From contig CAWAEC010000007.1 in the NCBI GenBank assembly GCA_963781155.1, positions 372,001 to 436,000 of the forward strand: 64,000 bases of DNA, in the 5' to 3' direction. Origin of the DNA: PALSA-693 sp963781155. Its GTDB lineage: Bacteria > Actinomycetota > Acidimicrobiia > Acidimicrobiales > Palsa-688. Position 1 is the first letter of the stretch, and each line of letters opens with the position of its first letter. Under the pieces are notes generated by a model. It did not search any database, was not told the origin of the DNA, and saw nothing but the letters and a program-made list of their open reading frames with translations. The position numbers were made by a program, and so were the translations under genes. Positions 40,419 to 49,410 of this stretch are shown here, piece by piece.

Positions 40419-41249
40419 TCACCGGGGCGGCCTTCGGGTGGCTCGATCGTCCCGCGGGTGTTCCGGCTTGCGTCCCCAGGCGCTGATGAGTGGAGAGATG
40501 GTCACGTCCAAACGTCCGCTGCGGACGTTTTCCAGGTGCTGATCGATCTCCCCGGCGGTGGCGAGCCCAGCGTCGGTCAGCTCGGCCCGGATCTGTTCGG
40601 TCGTTGCGATTTCCAGCAAGTTGCAGACCGGACCGCATACAGGAAAGAAGGCATCGGCTTCCACGTTGATGAGCCCGCGGCTTCGTAACAGCCGCGGGAG
40701 CTTGCGGCCGTAAGCCAGATCGGCCCCCCTCCCGCTCATCAAGCGCCGGAAGCCGGCCTTGAGCCGATCGGCGAGCGCCTCGGCCGGGCCAATTTCATGC
40801 GGGCAGACGAGCGGCTGCAGGTCCGGGTCCGCCTCTTCGACCAGCAGCCACCCGCCTGGTCGCAGCGCATCGACCAGATCGTCCAACGCCCGGTCTCGAG
40901 CCTGGACGTGCACCAGCACCAGTCGAGCGTGCACCAGATCGAATTCGCCTTCAGCTGCCGGGTCGACCCCGAGTTCGTGGCGGCGCACCTCGAACGCGGC
41001 ATCGCCGGGTATCCAGGACAGGTCTATGTCTGTGGCCAGCACGTGGCCCGCATCGCCCACCTGCGCCGCCAGCCACGAGGGCACCGGCGAACTTCCCGCA
41101 CCCACCTCCCAGCAGCGCCACCCGCAGCTCAATCCCAGTCGCTCCACGTGGGCGAAGGTCCAGGGATCGAACAACGCGGACAACGCGTCGAATCGCCGGC
41201 CCGCTTCGGCCTGACGGTTGTCCAGGAGGTAGCCACCCTTCTCGGTCAT
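40419..41249 (-). CDS. SAM-dependent methyltransferase
   Basis: The class I methyltransferase has 276 residues from ATG 41249. Motif I is CWEVGAGSSPVPSWLAA (GAGSS in place of GxGxG), followed by GHVLATDID (acidic SAM ligand), FDLVHARLVLVHV (motif IV) and LRPGGWLLVEEAD. The second half is probably a substrate lid; the substrate is unknown. The last about 15 residues are Arg-rich and may reflect the rearranged 3' end beside the SDR stump. The frame is open to 41285, but MTEKGGYLLDN is the better start. Confidence 0.85.
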   Translation of the reverse strand: MTEKGGYLLDNRQAEAGRRFDALSALFDPWTFAHVERLGLSCGWRCWEVGAGSSPVPSWLAAQVGDAGHVLATDIDLSWIPGDAAFEVRRHELGVDPAAEGEFDLVHARLVLVHVQARDRALDDLVDALRPGGWLLVEEADPDLQPLVCPHEIGPAEALADRLKAGFRRLMSGRGADLAYGRKLPRLLRSRGLINVEADAFFPVCGPVCNLLEIATTEQIRAELTDAGLATAGEIDQHLENVRSGRLDVTISPLISAWGRKPEHPRDDRATRRPPR

Positions 41250-41421
41250 GACACGATTCTCCGGCCTCGCGGCCCCGCCGGGCAAGAGCCCACCCCGGTC
41301 GCCATTTCACGGTTGGTTCCGCTCGGCGTGTGGCACAGGCAGAATGGTGACGTGAGCCCCCGACACCCCGGCGCCCACGATCTGCCCGCCGGATCCACAG
41401 TCGGCCGGCCACCGCGGCCGG

Positions 41422-44076
41422 GTGACTGAAGTGGCGGTGCGCCGGGCGGTATATCGCATCCAACTTCGCCCCGGTTTCGGCTTCGATGACGCGGCCGGAA
41501 TCGCGGCATACCTGGCCGATCTCGGGATCAGCCACCTGTACTGCTCGCCGTACCTGCAGGCAGTCGCCGGAAGCACCCACGGCTACGACGTGGTGGACCC
41601 GGAGCGCTTCAGCGACGATCTGGGCGGGGCCCCGGGACATGCCCGGATGGTCGGAGCGCTCCGGCAGGCCGGCATGGGTCAGGTCCTGGACATCGTCCCC
41701 AACCATATGGCCGCAGACCCGACCAACCGATGGTGGTGGGATGTGCTGGAAAACGGCCGGGCCAGCCGGTACGCCCGTTTCTTTGACATCGAGTGGACCG
41801 GGCCGGATGGACGCTCCGCTTTCGCAGTCCTGGTGCCGGTCCTGGGCGACCAGTACGGTCGGGTCCTCGAGGCGGGTGAGCTGGTCCTGGAGCGAGCGGG
41901 CGGGGACTTTCGGGTCCGATATTACGAGCACTGCTTGCCCCTTTCGCCACGGACGCTGGACGGCCTACTGGGCCGTGCCGCGCGTCGCGCCGGATCGGAG
42001 GAGTTGGCCGCACTGGCCGATGGTTTTGCTGCTCTGCCCCCGGGCATGATGGCCGACCCCGTGGCGGTGGCCGAGCGCCATGATCAGAAGGTTCGGTTGT
42101 CGGCCGAGTTGGCCCGGCTCTGCGCCGGGGAGGCGCGGCTGGCCGACGCGGTTGATGGAGAGTTGGCCGCCCTGAATCATGATCTCGACCGGCTCGATCA
42201 GATCCTGCGCCGGCAAAACTACCGGCTGGCCTACTGGCGCACGGCCAGCGAGGAGCTCGACTACCGGCGTTTTTTCAACATCGAGACCCTGGTTGGTGTT
42301 CGAGTGGAGGATCCGAAGGTCTTCGCAGCCACGCATATGCTCGTGCTCGACCTGGTTCGGGACGGCACCCTGGACGGTTTGCGGGTGGATCACGTGGACG
42401 GTCTGGTGGATCCGCAGGGGTATCTGCAAATGCTGGCGCAGAACACGGGCGGGCAGTACAGCGTGGTGGAAAAGATTCTCCAGCCCGGAGAGGCCGTGCC
42501 GGACACCTGGGCAGTGGCAGGTACCACGGGGTACGACTTCCTCAACCGGGTGAACGGCCTGTACGTGGCCAGCGATAACGAAGACGCCATGTCCACGTGC
42601 TACAGGGATTTCACCGGCCAGACCGAGAGTTATGACGAGGTGGCGTACGGCGCCAAGCAACAGATCATGGGCCACGACCTCCGTGCTGAACTGGAGCGTT
42701 TGGTCGGGCTTCTCGCCTTGATCTGTGAGCATTTTCGCCGGCACCGGGACCACACCCGCAGCCAGATCCGCGACACCCTCCGAGAGGTCGTGGCCCACTT
42801 TCCCGTGTACCGCACCTATGTGCACCCGCGCCGGGTCGCGACCCAATCTGATCGGGCATACGTCGGCCTCGCGGTCACGGGCGCCCGGGCTCGCCGGCCA
42901 GACCTGGATCCGGAGTTCATCGACTTCATCGGTCAGCTTGCTCTGGCAGAGATCGGCTCGGAGTGGGAGCCGGAGTTCTGCCTGCGCTTGCAGCAATTCA
43001 CTGCGCCGGTCATGGCCAAAGGGGTCGAAGACACCGCGTTCTACCGGTATAACCGGCTCATTTCTCTTAACGAGGTCGGCGGCAATCCCGGGATATTCGG
43101 CCGTCCGGTCAAGGATTTCCATGTTGAAACGGCTCGAACCGCCGCGCAGTGGCCGGAAACCTTTCTCACCCTCTCGACGCATGACACCAAGCGCAGCGGT
43201 GACGTTCGAGCCCGAATAAATGTGCTTTCGGAGTTGCCCGGCCCGTGGGCCGCGGCGGTGGGCCGATGGGCGTCGATAAACCAACGCCATCGGCGCGACC
43301 AGTGGCCGGACGCCGACGCGGAATACTTGCTCTATCAAACGCTCGCAGGAGCCTGGCCGCTCGATGCCGATCGAGCCGCGGCCTTTATGGCCAAGGCAAC
43401 GAAGGAAGCCAAACTCCATACCTCCTGGATGGACCCTGCGAGCGACTACGACCGAACCGTTGAGGGCTTCACCCGCGCCATCCTTGCCGATCGATTGTTT
43501 CTGGAGGACTTCGAAGGATTCATGGCGGAGGCGCGGGTCGTGGAGCGCGGGCGAAGGAATTCCCTCTCCCAGACCGCAATCGCCCTGATCGCCCCGGGTG
43601 TGCCCGACATCTACCAGGGAACAGAGATCTGGGATCTGAGCCTGGTGGACCCCGACAACCGGCGTCCGGTGGATTACGCCGTGCGCCGTCGCCTCCTGGC
43701 CGGGCTGTCGGGTGACGCTTCTCCGGATCCGGCCCCGGGAACCCCGGCCGGAGTGGTCAAAATGTGGCTCATCCATCGCGTTCTCCAGCATCGCCGCCAC
43801 CAGCCTGAGCTCTACGTTTCCAGCCGGTACGAGCCTCTTCACTTCACCGGGCCGCGTGCCGACGATCTGGTTGGCTTCGACCGCGGTGGTCTGGCAGTGG
43901 TCGTGCCCCGCCTCGGCGACGACCGTTGGGACGACACCAGAGTGGACCTGGCTTCAGGGCAGTGGACCGACGTGCTGACCGGGGAGCCCCACGATGGTGG
44001 CGGCCGGGGTGTCGCGGTCCGAGACCTCCTCGCTAGCTTTCCCGTGGCGGTGCTGACCGCCAGCCCGAGCCGATGA
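41422..44076 (+). CDS. treY: Malto-oligosyltrehalose synthase TreY
   Basis: TreY isomerises the reducing-end alpha-1,4 linkage of maltodextrins to the alpha,alpha-1,1 linkage of trehalose. The 884-residue GH13 protein has the TreY start YRIQLRPGFGFDDAAGIAAY and YLADLGISHLYCSPYLQA. It also has DIVPNHMA, the catalytic region LRVDHVDGLVDP (nucleophile Asp), the FHVETARTAAQWPETFL region, LSTHDTKRSGDVRAR and a late GVPDIYQGTE. It begins GTG 41422. It overlaps treZ by 4 bases and is the first gene of the trehalose operon. Confidence 0.95.
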   Translation: MTEVAVRRAVYRIQLRPGFGFDDAAGIAAYLADLGISHLYCSPYLQAVAGSTHGYDVVDPERFSDDLGGAPGHARMVGALRQAGMGQVLDIVPNHMAADPTNRWWWDVLENGRASRYARFFDIEWTGPDGRSAFAVLVPVLGDQYGRVLEAGELVLERAGGDFRVRYYEHCLPLSPRTLDGLLGRAARRAGSEELAALADGFAALPPGMMADPVAVAERHDQKVRLSAELARLCAGEARLADAVDGELAALNHDLDRLDQILRRQNYRLAYWRTASEELDYRRFFNIETLVGVRVEDPKVFAATHMLVLDLVRDGTLDGLRVDHVDGLVDPQGYLQMLAQNTGGQYSVVEKILQPGEAVPDTWAVAGTTGYDFLNRVNGLYVASDNEDAMSTCYRDFTGQTESYDEVAYGAKQQIMGHDLRAELERLVGLLALICEHFRRHRDHTRSQIRDTLREVVAHFPVYRTYVHPRRVATQSDRAYVGLAVTGARARRPDLDPEFIDFIGQLALAEIGSEWEPEFCLRLQQFTAPVMAKGVEDTAFYRYNRLISLNEVGGNPGIFGRPVKDFHVETARTAAQWPETFLTLSTHDTKRSGDVRARINVLSELPGPWAAAVGRWASINQRHRRDQWPDADAEYLLYQTLAGAWPLDADRAAAFMAKATKEAKLHTSWMDPASDYDRTVEGFTRAILADRLFLEDFEGFMAEARVVERGRRNSLSQTAIALIAPGVPDIYQGTEIWDLSLVDPDNRRPVDYAVRRRLLAGLSGDASPDPAPGTPAGVVKMWLIHRVLQHRRHQPELYVSSRYEPLHFTGPRADDLVGFDRGGLAVVVPRLGDDRWDDTRVDLASGQWTDVLTGEPHDGGGRGVAVRDLLASFPVAVLTASPSR

Positions 44077-45809
44077 TGGAGTTCTCCGTCTGGGCTCCGA
44101 AGCCGGAGCGGGTCGAGTTGTGTCTCGAGCAGGACCGGCTGCTAATGCGATCTTGCCGGGATGGATGGTGGCGGCTCTCTGTCGCTGACGCAGGATCCGG
44201 CAGCCGCTACGGATTCAGCCTGGACGGGGAACAGGTTCGACCTGATCCCCGCTCGGGCTTCCAACCCGACGGCATCGACGGGCTTTCCCAGGTTGTCGAC
44301 CAGAACGCGTTTGTCTGGTCAGACCAGCGCTGGCGGGGCGTGTCCCCCCGCGGCCTGACGCTCTATGAGCTCCATATCGGTACCTTCACCCCGGCTGGGA
44401 CGTTCGACGCGGCCATCGAGCGGATTCCCCACCTGGTCGGTCTCGGCATCGACGCGGTCGAGCTGCTGCCAGTGGTCGAGTTCTCGGGCGATCGCGGGTG
44501 GGGTTACGACGGCGTCGACCTGTTCGCGCCGCATCACAGCTACGGGGGTCCGGAGGGACTCAAGCGCCTCATCGACGCGTGCCACGCCGCGGGCCTCGGC
44601 GTGGTCGTGGACGTCGTGTACAACCACCTCGGACCAGCGGGAAACTATCTGGCCGAGTTCGGTCCGTATTTCTCGAGCAGGCACCGGACCAACTGGGGTG
44701 CGGCTATCAACTTCGACGGTCCGGGCAGTCTCGAGGTGCGTCGCTTTGTCATCGACAACGCCCTGATGTGGCTGCGGGACTACCACGCGGACGGCCTGCG
44801 CCTGGACGCGGTTCATGCCATCCTTGACCAGTCGGCGTGCCACATCCTCGAGGAGCTCGGCCGCGAGGTCGACGCGCTGGCTACCCACCGGGACCGACCG
44901 CTCTTTCTCATTGCCGAGAGCGACCTCAATGACCCCCGTTTCGTGCGCGGCTGGGATGCCGGGGGTTTCAACCTGGACGCAGCCTGGGCTGACGAGTGGC
45001 ACCACGCCCTGCACGCCAGCCTCACCGGGGAACGCCACGGTTACTACGAGGACTTCGGGTCGCTGTCGTTGCTGGCGAAGGCGCTGCGGCAGGCCTGGGT
45101 GTACGACGGTACCTGGTCGCCTTACCGCCAGCGCCGCCACGGGCGGTCCCCCGAGGGCTTGTCGGGCACCCAGTTCGTCGTGTGCATCCAGAACCACGAC
45201 CAGGTCGGCAATCGGGCCTTCGGTGAGCGAATCAGTGCTCTCACGAGCCCGGGACGGGTGAAGGTCGCCGCCGCCCTGCTGCTGACCGGGCCGTTCACCC
45301 CGATGCTGTTCCAAGGTGAGGAGTGGGCGGCCAGCTCTCCCTTCCAGTACTTCACCGACCACCGCGATCCGGGCCTGGCGCGAGCGGTCAGCGAAGGGCG
45401 GCGCCACGAGTTCGCGGATTTTGGGTGGGACCCGAACCAGGTGCCGGATCCGCAAGACCCCTCCACGTTCCAGATCTCGAAGCTCAACTGGTCCGAGGTC
45501 GAGCAGGAGTCACACGCAGATCTTCTACGCTGGTATCGCCAGTTGATCGATCTGCGACGTGCGAAACCGGCGTTGCGCGACCCGCGGCTCGATCACATCC
45601 AGGTCACCGCCGACGAGGAAGCCGGCACGCTCGTCGTGCACCGTCCACCGATCAGCATTCTGGTGAACCTGGGGTCCGGGCCGCACTGCTTTGCGACACC
45701 AGCCGGCGCCGCGGTACTCGCCACATCCAGCCCCGACACCGCGGAGGGCGACGACACGCTGGTGGTCCCGGCCGATGCCGTTGTGCTTATCGAGGCCCGC
45801 AGTGCCTGA
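44073..45809 (+). CDS. treZ: Malto-oligosyltrehalose trehalohydrolase TreZ
   Basis: TreZ releases trehalose from the TreY product. The 578-residue protein has a CBM48-like N-terminus (FSVWAPKPERVEL) and a GH13 barrel. The barrel shows YELHIGTFTPAGTFDAAI, VDVVYNHLGPAGNYL, LRLDAVHAILD (nucleophile Asp), LIAESDLNDPR (acid Glu) and CIQNHDQVGNRAFG. A beta-sandwich C-terminus completes it. The ATG overlaps the TGA of treY (ATGA), so coupling is tight. The stop overlaps malQ by 8 bases. Confidence 0.95.
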   Translation: MMEFSVWAPKPERVELCLEQDRLLMRSCRDGWWRLSVADAGSGSRYGFSLDGEQVRPDPRSGFQPDGIDGLSQVVDQNAFVWSDQRWRGVSPRGLTLYELHIGTFTPAGTFDAAIERIPHLVGLGIDAVELLPVVEFSGDRGWGYDGVDLFAPHHSYGGPEGLKRLIDACHAAGLGVVVDVVYNHLGPAGNYLAEFGPYFSSRHRTNWGAAINFDGPGSLEVRRFVIDNALMWLRDYHADGLRLDAVHAILDQSACHILEELGREVDALATHRDRPLFLIAESDLNDPRFVRGWDAGGFNLDAAWADEWHHALHASLTGERHGYYEDFGSLSLLAKALRQAWVYDGTWSPYRQRRHGRSPEGLSGTQFVVCIQNHDQVGNRAFGERISALTSPGRVKVAAALLLTGPFTPMLFQGEEWAASSPFQYFTDHRDPGLARAVSEGRRHEFADFGWDPNQVPDPQDPSTFQISKLNWSEVEQESHADLLRWYRQLIDLRRAKPALRDPRLDHIQVTADEEAGTLVVHRPPISILVNLGSGPHCFATPAGAAVLATSSPDTAEGDDTLVVPADAVVLIEARSA

Positions 45810-47685
45810 CGCGTGGGGGATCGACGATGGCTACCTCGATGCGTCCGGCCGGGAACGACTGGTCTCACCGTCATCCCGGGCCCGCCTCCGGACCATCATG
45901 GGTCCTGCTCCAATCGCACCCCCAGGTGTGGCGGTGGTGCGACCCGGCGACCGGGTGCCTGTCGGCGCTGGCGATCTCAGCCTGGAAAACGGACGAAGCG
46001 TGGCGGTCGACGGCGTGCTCCCACGCGACCTTCCCGACGGCTACCACGATTTCGTCGGCGCCGAGGGCAACCACATCCGGGTAATCGTCACGCCCGGCCG
46101 CTGCCCACTTCCGGCCCGGCAGTCGTGGGGATGGGCCGTCCAGCTCTACGCCGCCCGCTCGCCCGCCAGTTGGGGCATGGGCGACCTTGCCGACCTGCGC
46201 CGCTTGGCAGTCTGGTCACGGCCACGGGGAGCCGGCTTCATGCTCGTCAATCCCATCAGTGCGGTCGCGCCGACCTTGCCGCAGCAGCCCAGCCCCTACT
46301 TCCCGGCTACTCGCCGGTTTCGCAACCCCCTGTACCTGCACATCGAAGACATTCCGGGTGCCGATTTGGCTGCCGCCCAGGTAGAGCGAGCAGCCGCGGC
46401 GGGCAAGGAACTCAACACCCGCCGAGAAATCGACAGGGACGCGGTGTCCCGCCTGAAAGGCGCGGCGCTGGAGGCGATCTGGGTGAAGGATGCCCTGCGT
46501 CCCGAGTTTGAACGGTGGTATGCCGATCACGCCGCCCGGGTCAGGTTGTTTGCAGCCTGGTCGGTCCTGGCCGAGCAGCACGGACCCCGCTGGCGGAGCT
46601 GGCCCGCGGACTGCCGGCGCCCCGATGGCAGTGGGGTGGCCGCCATCATCGCCGCGTCTCCGGATCGCATTCGTTTCCACGCCTGGTTGCAATGGCTGTG
46701 CGGATCCCAGTTCGACGCCGCTGGGGACGTGATTGCCCTCATCCAGGACCTGCCGGTCGGGTTCGACCCGGACGGATTCGACGCCTGGGAGTGGCAGGAC
46801 CTGCTCGCTCTCGACGTCTCGGTGGGCGCCCCGCCCGACGAGTTCAACCAGCAGGGACAAAACTGGGGACTGCCTCCTTTCGTGCCCTGGCGACTGGCCG
46901 AATCCGGCTATCAACCATTCATCGAAACCATACGAGCGGTGATGCATCCAGGGGGCGGCCTCCGGCTGGACCACGTGATGGGGCTGTTTCGCCTGTGGTG
47001 GATCCCCGATGGCAGCAGCCCCGCTGAGGGCGCGTATGTTCGCTACCCGAGCGAGGACCTGCTGGGCATCGTGGCGCTGGAGAGCCAGCGTTCTCACGCC
47101 CTGGTGGTCGGCGAGGACCTGGGAACGGTTGAGCCGTCGGCCCGGCCGGCGCTGGCCCGACACGACCTTCTCTCCTACCGGCTGTTGTGGTTTGAAAACG
47201 CCGAACCGCGAGAGTGGCCCATCAAGGCACTGGCCGCAGTGACCACGCACGATCTGCCCACGGTCGCCGGCCTGTGGGGCGGCACCGACCTGGCCGAACA
47301 GCGCCGGTTGGGCCTGGAGCCGAACGAGGAGGCCACCCAGGCCATCCGAGACCGGCTCCGCCGGGACGGAGGTCTCGACGACGGCGCCCCCGCCGAGGAG
47401 GCAGTCGTGGCGGCCTACCAGTTGCTGGCCGGGGCCCCGTCTCGGCTGCTGGCTGCGACGCTGGAAGACGCGGTAGGGGAGGCTGAGCGGCCAAACATGC
47501 CCGGGACCGAATGCACGCGCCCGAACTGGTCGCTCGCCCTCCCGGTCCCGATCGACGACCTTGAGGACCATCCTCTGGCGATTCGCGTCGAGGCCGCTCT
47601 CGACGCGGCCACCCGGTCCCTTCCGACGACGGAGCCGGGGGCCGACGTGACCGCCAAGTCGCGACCTGACCCTGGCGTCCTATGA
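45802..47685 (+). CDS. malQ: 4-alpha-glucanotransferase (amylomaltase) MalQ
   Basis: MalQ moves alpha-1,4-glucan segments between chains. The product has 627 residues from GTG 45802. The N-terminal about 130 residues form the extra domain seen in actinobacterial MalQ. The GH77 barrel follows with QLYAARSPASWGMGDLADLR, PSPYFPATRRFRNPLYL, the nucleophile region GLRLDHVMGLFRLWWIPDG, the acid Glu in VVGEDLGTVEP and TTHDLPTVAGLW. Coupled to treYZ, it may remodel maltodextrins into longer TreY substrates or recycle the short ones. Confidence 0.94.
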   Translation: MPDAWGIDDGYLDASGRERLVSPSSRARLRTIMGPAPIAPPGVAVVRPGDRVPVGAGDLSLENGRSVAVDGVLPRDLPDGYHDFVGAEGNHIRVIVTPGRCPLPARQSWGWAVQLYAARSPASWGMGDLADLRRLAVWSRPRGAGFMLVNPISAVAPTLPQQPSPYFPATRRFRNPLYLHIEDIPGADLAAAQVERAAAAGKELNTRREIDRDAVSRLKGAALEAIWVKDALRPEFERWYADHAARVRLFAAWSVLAEQHGPRWRSWPADCRRPDGSGVAAIIAASPDRIRFHAWLQWLCGSQFDAAGDVIALIQDLPVGFDPDGFDAWEWQDLLALDVSVGAPPDEFNQQGQNWGLPPFVPWRLAESGYQPFIETIRAVMHPGGGLRLDHVMGLFRLWWIPDGSSPAEGAYVRYPSEDLLGIVALESQRSHALVVGEDLGTVEPSARPALARHDLLSYRLLWFENAEPREWPIKALAAVTTHDLPTVAGLWGGTDLAEQRRLGLEPNEEATQAIRDRLRRDGGLDDGAPAEEAVVAAYQLLAGAPSRLLAATLEDAVGEAERPNMPGTECTRPNWSLALPVPIDDLEDHPLAIRVEAALDAATRSLPTTEPGADVTAKSRPDPGVL

Positions 47686-47722
47686 TCCGGCCAGGTAGAC
47701 AGAGGACGTCAAGGAGGAGGCC

Positions 47723-48175
47723 GTGAGCGAAGCCAGTGTCATCGAGGAGATCGGGGGGCTGTCCCCGCCAATACCCGGTGATCACCCGATGCATCGGTTT
47801 TACTGGGATGCGATCAACCAGGGAAAGCTGCAACTGCTCCGGTGCCAGAACTGTCGTCATTTCATCCACTATCCCCGTCCCATCTGCCGCTGGTGCCAGT
47901 CGACAGACCTCGCCCCTGACGACATCTCCGGGCGGGGAACGCTGTACTCCTACACCGTCGTCATGCAGGCGGGCCACCCCTTCTTCGTTGACAAGATCCC
48001 TTACATCATCGGGGTGATGGAGATCGACGAGGAGCCGGGCGTCCGCATGCCCGGAGGCATCGAAGGTGAGGAAGCGGATCTGCGCTGCGGCGTTCGCCTC
48101 GAGACCATCTTCAAAGCGGTGACCCCCACCCTGACCCTCCCGTTTTTCCGGCCTGCAGTCCGGGCGGGGTCATGA
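47723..48175 (+). CDS. Zn-ribbon/OB-fold (DUF35) acyl-CoA-associated protein
   Basis: The protein has 150 residues. The rubredoxin-like zinc ribbon has CQNCRHFIHYPRPICRWCQS (four Cys) and is followed by an OB-fold with GRGTLYSYTVVMQAG and PYIIGVMEI. Such DUF35 proteins bind acyl-CoA and pair with thiolase-like or hydratase partners (as in the ChsH/Ltp steroid side-chain aldolases). GTG 47723 follows AAGGAGGAGG. The stop overlaps the thiolase-like gene (ATGA), so a complex is likely. Confidence 0.92.
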   Translation: MSEASVIEEIGGLSPPIPGDHPMHRFYWDAINQGKLQLLRCQNCRHFIHYPRPICRWCQSTDLAPDDISGRGTLYSYTVVMQAGHPFFVDKIPYIIGVMEIDEEPGVRMPGGIEGEEADLRCGVRLETIFKAVTPTLTLPFFRPAVRAGS

Positions 48176-49356
48176 GAGTCGACGACCGGGTCGCCGCGGT
48201 AGGGGTCGGCTATTCCCGGACCGGGAGGCGAACCGGGCTGGGTTCCTGGCAGTTGGCCATCCAGGCTTGCACCGCTGCAATGGCCGACGCCGGCATGACG
48301 CCGGCGGACATCGACGGAGTGGCGGTCCTGTGGGGGGTAGCCGGGCCGGCGCCGGGAAGCCTCGACGTCATCGAACCGATGGACCTTGGCTACTCCCTCG
48401 GCATCTCCCCCCTCAACTGGTACGCGGCCCCCAGTCCGGCGCCCGCCTATGTGGCGCCAGCGATGCAAGGCATTGCGGCTATTCGGGCCGGTTTCGCCCA
48501 CACCGTGCTCACGGTACGGGTCATCAATCAGCGGGCCAGTTCGAGCGAGGTCATCCGCGACGCCGCCGGACGCGGACCCGAGATCGCCGACGGCGACCGC
48601 GGCTACACCGCTCCGTATGGCTTCGACGTAGGCGGAATGATCCCCTCGATCGCCGCCCTACCGGCCCAGCGGCACATGGACGTGTACGGCACGACAGAAG
48701 AGCAATTCGGCGCCCATGTCGTCGCCCAGCGCTACCACGCTTCTCTCAACGACGACGCCCTCTTCCGGGACCCGATCACGGTCGACGACTATCTGGCTGC
48801 CCGTTACATCTGCAAGCCGGTACGGTTGCTCGACTGCGACTACCCGGTCGACTCGGCGTCAGCAGTGATCTACACCGCAGGCGACCGGGCCCGTGATTGG
48901 CGTAAGCAACCGGTATGGGTAGAGGCCGCCGCCTACTCGTCGATCAAATACATGGACTTCAACAACATCGATATGAACGAGAGCTCCCCCTTCCACTCGG
49001 CCCGCGAGTTGTGGAGCCGGACCGACCTGCGACCCGACGACGTGGATTGCGCCCAGCTGTACGACGGTTTCACCATCATCACGTTTCAGTGGCTGGAAGC
49101 TCTGGGCTTTTGCCAGTTGGGTGAGGCCGGCCCGTTTATCGAAGCCGGCAACACCCGGCTCGGGGGCACGATCCCCACGAACACGGACGGGGGGGCGTGC
49201 AACGTCGGGCGACGGCACGGCGCCAACTTCTGCATCGAGACGGTCCGTCAGTTGCGAGGCGAATGTGGTGAACGCCAGGTTCCCGACGCCCAGGTCGGCG
49301 TGTGGGCGAACGCGGTCGGCCCCTTTTCGGGCGTGGTGTTGATGACTGCGGACTGA
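48172..49356 (+). CDS. Thiolase-like (SCP-x/lipid-transfer type) protein
   Basis: This thiolase-fold protein has 394 residues: VAAVGVGYSRTGRRTGLGSW at the start, AMADAGMTPADIDGVAVLWG, RPDDVDCAQLYDGFTIITF and TNTDGGACNVGRRHGANF. The usual nucleophilic Cys region is not a standard thiolase active site, as in Ltp-type retro-aldolases that partner DUF35 proteins. By analogy it may cleave a side chain from a sterol- or ring-derived acyl-CoA. It overlaps the DUF35 gene by 4 bases. Confidence 0.87.
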   Translation: MRVDDRVAAVGVGYSRTGRRTGLGSWQLAIQACTAAMADAGMTPADIDGVAVLWGVAGPAPGSLDVIEPMDLGYSLGISPLNWYAAPSPAPAYVAPAMQGIAAIRAGFAHTVLTVRVINQRASSSEVIRDAAGRGPEIADGDRGYTAPYGFDVGGMIPSIAALPAQRHMDVYGTTEEQFGAHVVAQRYHASLNDDALFRDPITVDDYLAARYICKPVRLLDCDYPVDSASAVIYTAGDRARDWRKQPVWVEAAAYSSIKYMDFNNIDMNESSPFHSARELWSRTDLRPDDVDCAQLYDGFTIITFQWLEALGFCQLGEAGPFIEAGNTRLGGTIPTNTDGGACNVGRRHGANFCIETVRQLRGECGERQVPDAQVGVWANAVGPFSGVVLMTAD

Positions 49357-49410
49357 GCGCAGCCGCGGTCGGCCGGACTGCTCACCCGGCTCGGGTACAT
49401 TGGGCCGAGC

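Noticed and set aside
41965..43842. 625-residue minus-strand open frame
   Set aside because: It is antisense to treY, whose GH13 motifs are intact; no domain pattern is visible in the reverse frame.
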